Both the position numbers and the translations under genes were made by a program. Of a stretch of DNA of 64,000 nucleotides, positions 34,104-43,722 are shown piece by piece (position 1 is the stretch's first letter; the number at the start of each line of letters is the position of its first letter). The notes beneath the pieces were generated by a model. The model was not told where the DNA came from. It ran no database searches and saw only the letters and a list, made by a program, of their open reading frames with translations. Source of the DNA: CAIWAH01 sp964602595 (GTDB taxonomy: Bacteria > Verrucomicrobiota > Verrucomicrobiia > Limisphaerales > UBA9464). Location of the stretch: NCBI GenBank assembly GCA_964602595.1, contig CAZRRO010000001.1, positions 1 through 64,000 on the forward strand, written 5' to 3'.

Positions 34104-35636
34104 TCACTTCTGCGGATCAAATTGGATGCCCAAGGATTCGAGCGTTGCGCCTTCGTCCCGGTGCAACACGGCCAGCGAACGGAAGTAATCGGCCACCGCC
34201 CGGAATTCGTCGGAGCGGGCCGACGTAAGATCCCGTTGCAGGCGGAGCACAACGAAACTGGTGCTCTTGCCGTTCTCCAGCTTCTTCTGCTCCGCGTCCA
34301 ACGCCTGCTCGGCGTAGCTGCGCGCCTGCTTGGTCGCCTCAACCCGCTCGAACGCGGTCTGCGCGTTGAGGATCGAATTGTCGATCGAGACCATGATCGT
34401 CTGCTCCAACTGCTTGAGCCGCAGCAGCAGGCGTTCTAGCTCCAGCTTGCTGGCCTTCAGGCGATTGCGTTCGGCCCGGTTGCTGAGCGGAAAGGTCAAC
34501 GTGACGCCCGCGCCGTAACGGGGGTTGTCGCGGTCCCCGATCTGGTCGAAAAAGTCTCCGGTGCCACCCGTGGTGCCGTTGCCCGGCCAACGGGAGGAAC
34601 GGCCGGAGGCTCCATAGCTTGCGTCCACGTCCAACTGTGGGAACAGCTGGTTCTTGCGGAACCGCAACGTGATCTGCTGCTTCTCCAATTCGATCTTCGA
34701 CTGGAGGATGTCAGGACGCATCGTCAGGCCCTTGTGCCAACTGTCCTGGCGATTGAACACATACGGGGTGGGCACCAGCTTTTCGCTCGGTTCCAACTGG
34801 GTGTCATCACCGCCAAAATCATCCGTCAGGAGGCTCTTGAGCGTGTTCTGCGCGATGCGGTAGCTCTGTCGGGCGGACAACAGGTCCGCCTTGCTGCTCG
34901 CGACGAGCGCCTCGGCCTGTTTTTCCTCCAGCGGCGCCATCGCCCCGACTTCCACGCGCTTCTTGTTTTCGGCCAACGAACGTTCCGCCAGTTCCAAGGC
35001 CTTTTCCTGAACCGTGACGTTTTCCCGGGAGGCCGAGAGGTTGTAGTAGGCGATCAAGACGTCCGTCGCCGTATTGATGATCTGGAGACGCAGCGCCTGC
35101 TCGTCCTGATTCACCGTCTTCTTGCCGAGTTGGATCGTCCAACGCGCGTTATCGATCCAGAAATTCTTGAGCAACGGCTGAGTCACGGTCGCGGTCGCGC
35201 CACCAAAATAGTCGAAATAGCCCCATTCCCCCGGAAGCACGGCCCCACCGCTGCGGTCGCCTCGGTTCCGGAGCACATTGCCGCGCAGGTCGTAGCGCGT
35301 TCCCGTCGGCAGCAAGCCGTTGAAGCCCGAATTGAAACTGTCCTGATGCTGTTCCAAGGCCGGCGAAATGATGCCGGGCGCCAACTGAGTTCCGGCGCTG
35401 CGGTTAAAGTCGTAGCCCGCCCCGAAGGTGAAATTCGGATCATACGCCCCATACGCTCCCTTGAGGTTGATCCGAGTGAGGTCCGGCAGGAAGCGCGCGA
35501 TCCGGATGTCGAGGTTCTTGAGCAGCGCCTGTTGGACGCATTCGTCCACGGACACCGCCTTGACGGGGCGGTCGGCGGCGTGGAGCAGCGCCGGGGCCAA
35601 CAGGGCGGCGGCGGCGAGCGCGGAAAGTTGCTTCAT
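34104..35636 (-). CDS. TolC-family outer membrane efflux protein
   Basis: A 510-residue outer-membrane channel. Signal peptide MKQLSALAAAALLAPALLHAAD, then the two-fold repeated helical-barrel pattern of TolC (EKALELAERSLAENKKRVEVG, ALVASSKADLLSARQSYRIAQNTLK in one half; LELERLLLRLKQLEQTI in the other). ATG 35636 is preferred over an ORF start 10 codons upstream because it begins the signal peptide. It may serve the MacAB-like exporter 1.5 kb away, which has no TolC of its own, but this is inference. Confidence 0.88.
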   Translation of the reverse strand: MKQLSALAAAALLAPALLHAADRPVKAVSVDECVQQALLKNLDIRIARFLPDLTRINLKGAYGAYDPNFTFGAGYDFNRSAGTQLAPGIISPALEQHQDSFNSGFNGLLPTGTRYDLRGNVLRNRGDRSGGAVLPGEWGYFDYFGGATATVTQPLLKNFWIDNARWTIQLGKKTVNQDEQALRLQIINTATDVLIAYYNLSASRENVTVQEKALELAERSLAENKKRVEVGAMAPLEEKQAEALVASSKADLLSARQSYRIAQNTLKSLLTDDFGGDDTQLEPSEKLVPTPYVFNRQDSWHKGLTMRPDILQSKIELEKQQITLRFRKNQLFPQLDVDASYGASGRSSRWPGNGTTGGTGDFFDQIGDRDNPRYGAGVTLTFPLSNRAERNRLKASKLELERLLLRLKQLEQTIMVSIDNSILNAQTAFERVEATKQARSYAEQALDAEQKKLENGKSTSFVVLRLQRDLTSARSDEFRAVADYFRSLAVLHRDEGATLESLGIQFDPQK

Positions 35637-35743
35637 GTTTCGTGCAGACTGCGAAATGCCCACCAAGGGGTCAAACGTGAGTTTACCGACAGGGAAGACG
35701 ACCCGCGCCAGACGTCGTCGGTTTCAGGGAAATTCACCCCGCG

Positions 35744-37024
35744 TCACGCCCAGATCGGTTCGCCGGTCACCGCCCGGGCGCATTCGAGGGCGCTGGTGAA
35801 TGCATCCTCATGGAACCCGTAGCGGAAATAGCTGCCGGCAAAATAGACCGCCTGCGCCGATGAACGGCGATTCAGGCCTGGCAGCCGTGCCTGCGCCCGG
35901 ATCGCGCCCGCGCTGAAGAGCGGATGCTCGTAGCGAATCTGCCGCAGGACGTGCTCCGGCCGGACGGATTCCTCACCGTTGATCGACACGAAGCAGTTCA
36001 CGCGGTCGCTGACGCCCTGCAATTCGTTCATCCAGTAGATCGTCTGGGGTTGGCCGCCCGTCGCCCCATCGGCGATGCGGTAGTTCCAGGAAGACCAGGC
36101 CAGCCGGTTGCGGGGCATCACCGCCTCGTCGGTGTGGACGGTCGCCACGTTGGGTTGGTAGCGAAATTCCCCCAACAGGCGCCGTTCCTCGTCATCGGCA
36201 TCGGCCAGCATTGTGAGGCTTTGGTCGGCGTGGCTGGCCAAAATCACCTTGTCGAACGTCTCCGTCCCGCCATTGGCGGTCGTGACCGTCGCCCCCCCAC
36301 CGGCCAGCCGGCGGACGGCGACCACGGGGGAATTCAGCCGCACCCGGTCACCAAACTTGGGCCACAGCCGGCGGACGTATTCCCGGGAACCGCCATCCAC
36401 CGTCCACCACGGGTGCTGGGTGTGCAGGCCGAGGAAACCGTGGTTATGGAAGAACCGAAGCAGCGTCAGCGCCGGAAACTCCAGCATCCGGTCGGGCGGC
36501 GTGCTCCAGACGGCGCTGCTCATCGGGACGAGATACAGGTCCAGGAAGTCGCGGCCGTAGCCCCGGCGCGCCACGTATTCTCCCACCGTCAGGTCCGCCC
36601 ATTGCGGCTCACGGAGCGCGGCGACGGCGTCCTCGTTGAAGCGGTTCACCACGTAGAGCAGGTTCCAGAATCGCGGCCGGAAAAGGTTGGCCCGCTGGGC
36701 GAACAGTTCGTTGATGCCGGAGCCACAGAACTCGATGCCCGCCGGGAGGTGCTGGACGCTGAACGACATCTTCGTCGGCTTCACCGGCACGGCCAGCTCG
36801 GCGAACAGCCGGCACAGGTTCGGGTAGGTCACGCGGTTGAACACCATGAACCCCGAGTCGAACCGCACCCGCTCTCCCCGCGCCTCGACATCAATGGTGT
36901 TCGTATGCCCACCGGCATAGTCCGCCTGCTCGAACAGCGTCAGGTCGAAGCGTTCGTGCAGAAACCAAGCGCAACCAAGTCCGGCGATGCCGGTGCCAAC
37001 AATGGCGAGACGGGGTTTGGACAT
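35744..37024 (-). CDS. FAD-dependent amine-oxidase-like oxidoreductase
   Basis: A 426-residue flavoprotein. The N-terminal dinucleotide-binding motif (AIVGTGIAGLGCAWFL) is followed by the adenine-ribose glutamate (LFEQADYAGGHTNTI), and a GSYFRYGFHEDAFTSALE block closes the FAD site. The sequence falls in the COG2907-type group, often found beside cyclopropane-fatty-acid or DUF1365 genes and suspected to act on fatty acyl chains; those neighbours are absent here. Start ATG 37024 begins the family sequence and leaves a 104-base divergent promoter gap to the ABC genes. Confidence 0.82.
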   Translation of the reverse strand: MSKPRLAIVGTGIAGLGCAWFLHERFDLTLFEQADYAGGHTNTIDVEARGERVRFDSGFMVFNRVTYPNLCRLFAELAVPVKPTKMSFSVQHLPAGIEFCGSGINELFAQRANLFRPRFWNLLYVVNRFNEDAVAALREPQWADLTVGEYVARRGYGRDFLDLYLVPMSSAVWSTPPDRMLEFPALTLLRFFHNHGFLGLHTQHPWWTVDGGSREYVRRLWPKFGDRVRLNSPVVAVRRLAGGGATVTTANGGTETFDKVILASHADQSLTMLADADDEERRLLGEFRYQPNVATVHTDEAVMPRNRLAWSSWNYRIADGATGGQPQTIYWMNELQGVSDRVNCFVSINGEESVRPEHVLRQIRYEHPLFSAGAIRAQARLPGLNRRSSAQAVYFAGSYFRYGFHEDAFTSALECARAVTGEPIWA

Positions 37025-37128
37025 CCGCCGGAAGGGGTAAGCGCAATCGCCCAAAGCGCAATCCGGCAGCCGAGCCGGCGCAGGAAAGTTGCCCCGGCCC
37101 GGCCGGTGGCTTACCACTCGGCGACCTT

Positions 37129-37815
37129 ATGGCTGCCGCGCCCATCGTCGTTATCCGCGACCTCACCAAGATCTACCGGCAGGGCGACATCGACGTGACC
37201 GCCTTGGCGGGCGTTTCCCTCGACATCACCCCGGGCGAATTCGTGGTGCTGATGGGGCCGTCGGGTTCCGGCAAATCCACCCTGCTCCACATCATCGCGG
37301 GCATCGACCGCGCGACGTCGGGCTCGGTGAAAGTCCAGGGCATCGAGGTGGCCAACCTCAACGAATCCCAGCTCGCCGACTGGAGGAACCAGAACGTCGG
37401 GTTCGTCTTCCAGAGCTTCAACCTGATCCCGGTGCTCACCGCGGCGGAAAATGTCGAGCTGCCGCTCCTGCTGACCGCGCTCAGCCGCGCGGACCGCCGC
37501 CGCCAGGTCGAGACCGCCTTGACCCTCGTGGGCCTCGCCGACCGCGGCCACCACCGCCCCGACCAGATGTCCGGCGGTCAGCAGCAACGGGTCGCCATCG
37601 CCCGCGCCCTGGTCACCGACCCGGCCCTGATCGTCGCCGACGAACCGACGGGGAATTTGGACGCGAAGTCGGCATCCGACGTCCTGCACATTCTCCAGAG
37701 CCTGAGTCAAAGCGCCGGAAAAACGGTGATCATGGTTACGCATGATCCGAAAGCGGCAGTTTTTGGGACTCGGGAGTTACATTTGGAGAAAGGCGAGTTG
37801 GCGCGCGGCGCCTGA
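37129..37815 (+). CDS. MacB/LolD-type ABC transporter ATPase
   Basis: A 228-residue ATPase with intact motifs: Walker A GPSGSGKST, Q-loop FVFQSFNLIPVL, signature MSGGQQQRVAIARAL, Walker B LIVADEPTGNLD and switch MVTHDP. It matches the MacB/LolD class that powers lipoprotein release or efflux by mechanotransmission. It is first in a four-gene run with two FtsX-like permeases and an adaptor; 5 bases separate it from the first permease. Confidence 0.93.
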   Translation: MAAAPIVVIRDLTKIYRQGDIDVTALAGVSLDITPGEFVVLMGPSGSGKSTLLHIIAGIDRATSGSVKVQGIEVANLNESQLADWRNQNVGFVFQSFNLIPVLTAAENVELPLLLTALSRADRRRQVETALTLVGLADRGHHRPDQMSGGQQQRVAIARALVTDPALIVADEPTGNLDAKSASDVLHILQSLSQSAGKTVIMVTHDPKAAVFGTRELHLEKGELARGA

Positions 37816-37820
37816 GACGC

Positions 37821-39104
37821 ATGAACATTCTCGAAGATTTGGATTCCTATTCGGAGGCCCGCGCCAAGTTGCTTGAGGCATTCTTCCGGCTGCTGCGCTG
37901 GGTGAATCCACTGCTATGGCTGGACTTCTTGGTGCGGACCTACGTCCGGTGGTTCGGTCTCTCGCACTACTCATTCGTCATAATTTCCGCGCTCCGCAAC
38001 CAACGGCGCGCCCTGCTCACGGTCATCAGTGTCGCCATCTCGTGCAATCTGCTGGTGACGGTCATGACGCTCCAGCGCGAGTTGACCATCCCGCCGGAAT
38101 CGGAATCGGCCTCGTTGCGCCTGATCGCCCGCAACAAGGTTTCCCTGGCCCAGCCGTTGCCGGTGAAGCAGTTGCCCGTCATCCAGAAGATCCCCGGGGT
38201 CGTGGCGGTGAGCCCGTTCACCTATTTCGGCGGCACCTTCCGCGACGAGACAATCACGAGCTTCGCCCAGTTTGCCGTGGACCCGGTCCGGTTCCGCGAC
38301 CTGATCGTCGAGGGCAAGATCGGCGAGGGCGACTACGACGAATTCATCCGCGACCGGACTTCTTGCTTCGTGGGCAAGGACACCATGGAACGATACGGGC
38401 TCAAGGTCGGCGACCGGATGCGGTTCACCGGCACGTTTTATCCGGTGGACTTGGACCTGAAGGTCGCCGCCGTCTACAGCGGCACCGTCGATGACCGGAA
38501 CGTGTTCTTCCACCACAAGCTGCTGGACGAATTGACCGGCGACCTCGGGACGGTCGGCACCTGGTATGTGCGGGTCGAATCCGCCGAAGTCGCGAACGAC
38601 GTCATCACGCGGATCGACCAGGCGTTCGAGAACAGTTCGGCCGAGGTCCGGACCGAAACCGAGCGGGCGTTCCAGATGAGTTTCATGAGCATGCTCGGCA
38701 ACGTGAAGATGCTGACCATGTCGATCAGCGCGGTGGTCGTCTTCACGCTGGTGCTCGTCACAGTGAGCACCATGAGCATGGCCATCCGGGAACGTTTCCG
38801 GGAACTCGCGGTGCTCAAGGCCATCGGCTTCCAGCGGCGCGAACTGTTCGGGTTCATCCTCGCCGAGAGCTTCGGCCTGGCGGCCCTCGGGGCGCTCCTG
38901 GGCATCGGCGGGGCGTGGTTTTTCTGGAACCAAGTGAACCTGCAAAAACTGACCAACGGCTTCCTGCTCTACTTCGAGGTGACGCCGCGCATCATGGCGA
39001 CCGGCGGCATCGTGGCCGCGCTGCTGGGTATCCTCGCCGCGGTCGGGCCGTCGATTTCGGTGGCGCGGATGAGCGTGGTCGAAGGGCTGAAGACACTGGA
39101 TTGA
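37821..39104 (+). CDS. FtsX/MacB-like ABC permease (first)
   Basis: A 427-residue permease. One membrane helix near residue 60, a large periplasmic domain (MacB_PCD-like, about 85-280) and three C-terminal helices (about 290-420; SFMSMLGNVKMLTMSISAVVV, ELFGFILAESFGLAALGALLG) give the MacB permease topology. It has an N-terminal extension of about 50 residues before the first helix. It probably forms a heterodimer with the next gene, which starts 3 bases later. Confidence 0.87.
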   Translation: MNILEDLDSYSEARAKLLEAFFRLLRWVNPLLWLDFLVRTYVRWFGLSHYSFVIISALRNQRRALLTVISVAISCNLLVTVMTLQRELTIPPESESASLRLIARNKVSLAQPLPVKQLPVIQKIPGVVAVSPFTYFGGTFRDETITSFAQFAVDPVRFRDLIVEGKIGEGDYDEFIRDRTSCFVGKDTMERYGLKVGDRMRFTGTFYPVDLDLKVAAVYSGTVDDRNVFFHHKLLDELTGDLGTVGTWYVRVESAEVANDVITRIDQAFENSSAEVRTETERAFQMSFMSMLGNVKMLTMSISAVVVFTLVLVTVSTMSMAIRERFRELAVLKAIGFQRRELFGFILAESFGLAALGALLGIGGAWFFWNQVNLQKLTNGFLLYFEVTPRIMATGGIVAALLGILAAVGPSISVARMSVVEGLKTLD

Positions 39105-39107
39105 ACC

Positions 39108-40289
39108 ATGGCGCTCCCGCTCAAATACAATTTCCGCAACGTCTTCGTCCGCTGGCGCACGACGGCCTTCACCGTTGCGGGCATCGGCGCGGTGGTCGCC
39201 GTGTTTGTCCTGTTGCAGGCGCTCGCCCGCGGCATCGAGGCCACCAGTGGCAACACGGGCGATCCGCGCAACATCCTCGTGGTGCGCCGGGGTTCGCAGG
39301 CCGAATCCGGCAGCCTCGTGTCACGCGACCACTTCCGGACGCTCCAGTATTTTGACGAGGTCGCGCGCAACGACGCCGGCGAGCCCATCATCTCGGCCGA
39401 ACTGATCATGATCGTCTCCGCGCCACGGCGGGGCGGGAACGGCGAGGCCAACACGCTGGTCCGCGGCGTGACGCCGCGGGGCATGGAACTGCGCCCGCAG
39501 GTGAAGCTGACGGCCGGCCGGTGGTTCAATCCGGGCCACCGAGAGGTGGTCGTCGCGGAACGCCTCGCGAAACGCTTCGAGGGCTTTGAGCTCGGCGGCA
39601 CGATCAAGGCCGGCCCCGACCGCCTTTCCGTAGTCGGGCATTTTGACGCCGCCGGCAGCGCCTTCGATTCGGAGGCCTGGATGGATGCCGACGAGTCCCG
39701 ATCCCTCTTCGACCGCGAGCAGTATTCCAGCATCCTCATCCGCCCACGCGATGCGGCCGCCGGCGCGGCACTGATCGCGAAGGTAGACCAGGATAAACGC
39801 CTGTCGCTCCGGGCCGAACGCGAGGTGGACTACTATGCGAAACAGACGATGACCGCGATGCCGTTCAAGATCCTCGGCGGCATCCTCGGCACCGCGATGT
39901 CGGTCGGCGCCATCTTTGCCGCGATGAACACCATGTATGCCAGCGTCGCTTCCCGGACCCGCGAGGTCGGCACGCTGCGGGTGCTCGGCTACTCGCGCCG
40001 TTCGGTGGTGCTGTGCTTCATGCTGGAGGGCGGCCTGCTCGCCTTCGGCGGCGGATTGCTCGGCTGTGGCATCTCGCTGACGCTCGACTACTACGTGCGG
40101 GTCCGGGGCATTTTCTTCGGCACGATGGATTTCCAGTCCTTCTCCGAGACCATTTTCCAGTTCCGGGTTTCGCCCGACCTCGTCGTCCAGGGTCTAGTGT
40201 TCTCGGTGCTGATCGGGCTGGCGGGCAGTTTCCTGCCGGCCCTGCGCGCCGCCCGCCTGCCGGTGATTGCCGCCCTCAAGTCCGTCTGA
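39108..40289 (+). CDS. FtsX/MacB-like ABC permease (second)
   Basis: A 393-residue permease with the same plan: an N-terminal helix (about 22-42; AFTVAGIGAVVAVFVLLQALA), a periplasmic domain, then three C-terminal helices (about 255-390; REVGTLRVLGYSRRSVVLCFMLEGGLLAFGG). Heterodimeric permease pairs of this type act with one shared ATPase. The adaptor gene follows after 19 bases. Confidence 0.87.
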   Translation: MALPLKYNFRNVFVRWRTTAFTVAGIGAVVAVFVLLQALARGIEATSGNTGDPRNILVVRRGSQAESGSLVSRDHFRTLQYFDEVARNDAGEPIISAELIMIVSAPRRGGNGEANTLVRGVTPRGMELRPQVKLTAGRWFNPGHREVVVAERLAKRFEGFELGGTIKAGPDRLSVVGHFDAAGSAFDSEAWMDADESRSLFDREQYSSILIRPRDAAAGAALIAKVDQDKRLSLRAEREVDYYAKQTMTAMPFKILGGILGTAMSVGAIFAAMNTMYASVASRTREVGTLRVLGYSRRSVVLCFMLEGGLLAFGGGLLGCGISLTLDYYVRVRGIFFGTMDFQSFSETIFQFRVSPDLVVQGLVFSVLIGLAGSFLPALRAARLPVIAALKSV

Positions 40290-40308
40290 GCCACCCACGC
40301 TTTCCGCC

Positions 40309-41346
40309 ATGACTGAAGACCAGCTCCAGAAGCTCCGCATCGCCTCGGAACAAAAGCGCCGTTCGCGCACGCCGTTGTGGCTCATCTTCGGCGGCGTGCT
40401 CGTGGTCACCGGGGTCGTCGCCTACTTCGCGGTGCCGCGCACCGGCGACGACGTCCGCTCCGGCCTTAAGTCCGGCCGCGAGGCGGCCACCGAGAAGGCC
40501 GGCGCGGAAATGGCCACCCGCAACCAGGCCCTGGACGCCAAGCGGAATCCGACCAACTCCCCTGCCCCAGCCAGCGCCGCATCCGCCGCCTCAGCCCGAG
40601 TGGAGGGCTCGGTGCTGACGGTCAGCGGTTATATCATCGCCCGCGAACGCATCGAGATCAGCCCGCGCTTCATGGGCGTCGTGAAATGGATCGGTGTGAA
40701 GAAGGGCGACTCCGTGACCAACGGGCAGACGGTCGTGCTGCTCGACGACGCGGAGAACCGCGCCCGGCTTGCCGAGGTGGACGGACAATTGGCCGTCGCC
40801 AACGTGGCCGTGGAAAAAGCCAAGCTGGACCTGCGGCGGAGCGAGGAACTCGTCGCCCAGAAGGTCGAGATGGCCAAGGTCCTCGACGACGCGCGGCTGG
40901 CGGTCGCCTCCGCCGAGGCGCAGGTCAAGCAGTTGAGCGGCTCCCGCAAGCTCATCGAGACGTGGCTCGACTGGTGCGTGATCCGTTCGCCGGTGAACGG
41001 TGTCGTCCTGGAGAAGCTGGCCGAGGCCAATGAACTCGTGACCCCGCAAAACTTCGGCGGCACCCGTGGCCCGAGCACCTCGTTGGTGGCGGTCGCCGAC
41101 CTCAATGACTTGCAGGTCGAGATCGACGTCAGCGAATCCGACCTCGCCAAGATCCGGCTCGGCCAGAAGTGCCGGGTGAGCCCCGAAGCCTACCGGGAAA
41201 AGAGTTACGAAGGCATCGTCGCCGAGATTGCGCCCGAGGCGACCCGCGCCAAAGGCACGCTCCAGATCAAGGTGCAGATCCGGAATCCGGATCAGTTCCT
41301 GACGCCGGAGCTCAGCGCGAAGGTTGATTTCCTCGCCGCCCCATAG
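40309..41346 (+). CDS. MacA-like membrane fusion protein
   Basis: A 345-residue periplasmic adaptor anchored by one N-terminal helix (about 24-42; LWLIFGGVLVVTGVVAYFA). It contains the split biotinyl-lipoyl domain (ISPRFMGVVKWIGVKKGDSV, and IRSPVNGVVLEKLAEANELV), a helical hairpin and a beta-barrel region. It links the inner-membrane MacB-like permeases to an outer-membrane TolC. ATG 40309 lies closest to the membrane helix with family-like spacing. Confidence 0.87.
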   Translation: MTEDQLQKLRIASEQKRRSRTPLWLIFGGVLVVTGVVAYFAVPRTGDDVRSGLKSGREAATEKAGAEMATRNQALDAKRNPTNSPAPASAASAASARVEGSVLTVSGYIIARERIEISPRFMGVVKWIGVKKGDSVTNGQTVVLLDDAENRARLAEVDGQLAVANVAVEKAKLDLRRSEELVAQKVEMAKVLDDARLAVASAEAQVKQLSGSRKLIETWLDWCVIRSPVNGVVLEKLAEANELVTPQNFGGTRGPSTSLVAVADLNDLQVEIDVSESDLAKIRLGQKCRVSPEAYREKSYEGIVAEIAPEATRAKGTLQIKVQIRNPDQFLTPELSAKVDFLAAP

Positions 41347-41475
41347 GCGGAGTTCGCCGCCGGCCCCTTCGCGCGATGTCATCCGCCGGGTTGCCGGCCG
41401 ATCACCACTCCGATTTGCCAACGGCCGAACGTGGGCAATTCTACCGCGCGATTGTGGCGGGAAACCCCGGCAGGC

Positions 41476-43722
41476 ATGGCAATGGATTCTCCTGACAAGG
41501 AAACAAACCAGGGCGGCGGAACGGAACCCAACTGGGAGGCGTGGGCCCAATCGTTGGTGCAATTGGGGCGCCTGACCGGGGTGGACATCGGCTTGGCACG
41601 GGCGCGGCTGGCCTTGGCCAATTGCCGGCATATTCCGGGCGCCGAACCGCTCGAAGTGTTTTCCCAGGCCGCCGCACTCGTGGGGCTGCGCGCCAAGCTC
41701 GTGCGCCTGTCGGTGGCCGATGCGATCGGCTGGGCGCGACGCGACACGCCCTTGGTCGCCTGGGACTCCGCCGAATCCCGGTGGCTGATCATCCGCCGGT
41801 CCGGCCTCTTCCAGGCCCAGATCGCGGACCAATTCCGGCCAGGCTTGGCCCACTCGATCTCCCGACGGGACTTGGCGAGGCGCCTCGGTGTGACTGCGGA
41901 ATCGGCCGCGGTGGATTTTGCGGTGGTGCATTCGGAACGGCCCGCGGACGTCGTCGCCTCCGAACCGGCCGCGCATCCCGACGCCCCGCTGGCCGGGGGC
42001 GGACACGCAACCGGGGACCACCCTGAGAAGCACGAGCATCCGGTTCCCTGGCACCGGTTCGGCGCGCTGCTGACGGGCGAGATCCGGGACATCCGGGTGT
42101 TCCTCGTCTTCAGCCTCGTGGCCGGCCTGCTTTACCTCTCGGTGCCCCTCGCGGTGGACGCCCTGGTCAGCAACCTCGCGTTCGGCAACGACGCCCGGCC
42201 GTTCATGCAGGCGGTGTTCATGGTCAGCCTGGGCCTGCTGCTCAGCCTCGCGCTGGCGGCGGCGGTGCGGGCCTTCAAGCACTACCTGTCGGAAGTGATC
42301 CAGCGGCGCATCTTCGTCCGCCTGGTGGCCGACCTCGGGCACCGGCTTCCGCGGGTGAAGCCGGAGTCGCTCGACGGCCAGCACGGCCCGGAATTGGTGA
42401 ACCGGTTCCTGGATGTCGTCACGCTCCAGAAATCGTCGGCTGGCCTGCTCATGGACGGCCTGGACGCGGTCTTCAGCATCGCGATCGGCATGGTCCTGCT
42501 GGGCCTGTTCCATCCCTTGCTCCTCGTTTTCGTGCTGCTGCTTGTCGGGTTGCTCTGGGTGGTCCTGTTCGTCCTCGCCCGCGGCGCGGTCCGCACCAGC
42601 ATCGCCGAATCGTATGCGAAATACGCCGTGGTCCACTGGTTCGAGGAAATCGCGCGGCATCCGAATCTCTTCAAGGGGCCTGGCGGCTATGCCTTGGCGA
42701 TGGACCGGGCGGACCAATTGGCCCGGACCTACCTGGAAGCCCGCCGCAGCCATTTCCGTATCCTGCTCCGGCAGATTGGCGGCATGCTGACCCTTGAGGT
42801 GCTGGCCACCGTCGGCCTGCTGATGGTCGGCGGCATCCTCGTGCTGCGGCAGGAGCTGACCCTCGGCCAATTGGTGGCGAGCGAACTCACGGTGGCCACC
42901 ATCGTCGCCGCGCTGGCGAAGCTGCCGAAGCAACTGGAGGTCTGGTATGACGCCATGGCCGCGATGGACAAGGTGGGCCACCTGGTGGACCTCGAGACCG
43001 AACGGGAAGACGGTGACACGCCGGGCCGCCGCACGGGTCCGGCGGAAGTCCGCGTGCAGGACGCCACCTTCGGTTTCCACGCCGATCGGCCGTTGTTCTC
43101 CCACCTCAGCTTCCAGCTCGCGCCGGGCGAATCGGGGGCCGTCGTGGGCGCCCAAGGGAGCGGAGCCAGCACGCTGCTCTCCCTGGTGTTCGGCCTCCGC
43201 CGGCTGGAACACGGCTTCATCACCGTGGACGGGCTCGACGTCCGCAGCTGGAATCTGGAGCGGCTCCGTTCGGAGGTGCTGCTGCTTCGCGTGCACGACC
43301 TCATGGACGGGACCGTCGCCGACAACATCCGGCTCGGCCGCGCGGACCTAAGTCACGATGACGTGCGGGTGGCGCTGGAGCAGGCGGGGCTGTTCGAGGA
43401 CGTCATGGCGCTGCCGCAGGGCTTGAACTCACCGCTGATGTCGGGCGGCCTGCCGCTGTCCAGCCGGCAACGGATCCGGCTCCTGGTCGCGCGGGCGCTG
43501 GCCCAGAAACCGCGCCTGCTGCTCGTGGACGAAATGCTGGACGGCCTCGACGCCGAAACCTTGGGCGGACTGGGCGACTGTCTCTTCAATCCGCAGGCAG
43601 GCTGGACCGTGCTGATCTCGACCCGCGACGCCGATGTGCTGCGGCGTTGCCGGCGGGTGATTGCCCTCACGGACGGACGGTTGACCGACGGCACACCCCT
43701 GCCCCACCCGACCTCACCATGA
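41476..43722 (+). CDS. Type I secretion ABC protein with degenerate ATPase
   Basis: A 748-residue protein with the HlyB/LapB-type layout: an N-terminal C39-like domain without an evident catalytic cysteine (about 20-160), a six-helix membrane domain (about 215-480) and an ATPase domain (about 515-745). Three ATPase motifs are broken: Walker A reads GAQGSGA564ST, with Ala for the essential Lys; the LSGGQ signature reads LSSRQ (661-665); and the switch histidine is T716 (ISTRD). Walker B (LLLVDEMLDGLD) is intact. The frame is full length and embedded in a tight operon, so it looks maintained, not decayed. ATG 41482 is an alternative start. It overlaps the next gene by ATGA. Confidence 0.85.
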   Translation: MAMDSPDKETNQGGGTEPNWEAWAQSLVQLGRLTGVDIGLARARLALANCRHIPGAEPLEVFSQAAALVGLRAKLVRLSVADAIGWARRDTPLVAWDSAESRWLIIRRSGLFQAQIADQFRPGLAHSISRRDLARRLGVTAESAAVDFAVVHSERPADVVASEPAAHPDAPLAGGGHATGDHPEKHEHPVPWHRFGALLTGEIRDIRVFLVFSLVAGLLYLSVPLAVDALVSNLAFGNDARPFMQAVFMVSLGLLLSLALAAAVRAFKHYLSEVIQRRIFVRLVADLGHRLPRVKPESLDGQHGPELVNRFLDVVTLQKSSAGLLMDGLDAVFSIAIGMVLLGLFHPLLLVFVLLLVGLLWVVLFVLARGAVRTSIAESYAKYAVVHWFEEIARHPNLFKGPGGYALAMDRADQLARTYLEARRSHFRILLRQIGGMLTLEVLATVGLLMVGGILVLRQELTLGQLVASELTVATIVAALAKLPKQLEVWYDAMAAMDKVGHLVDLETEREDGDTPGRRTGPAEVRVQDATFGFHADRPLFSHLSFQLAPGESGAVVGAQGSGASTLLSLVFGLRRLEHGFITVDGLDVRSWNLERLRSEVLLLRVHDLMDGTVADNIRLGRADLSHDDVRVALEQAGLFEDVMALPQGLNSPLMSGGLPLSSRQRIRLLVARALAQKPRLLLVDEMLDGLDAETLGGLGDCLFNPQAGWTVLISTRDADVLRRCRRVIALTDGRLTDGTPLPHPTSP

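Noticed and set aside
40591..43296. Open frame of 901 codons on the minus strand opposite the MacA-like and ABC genes
   Set aside because: Antisense shadow of the same kind; composition rich in H, R, Q, D with no recognisable motif.
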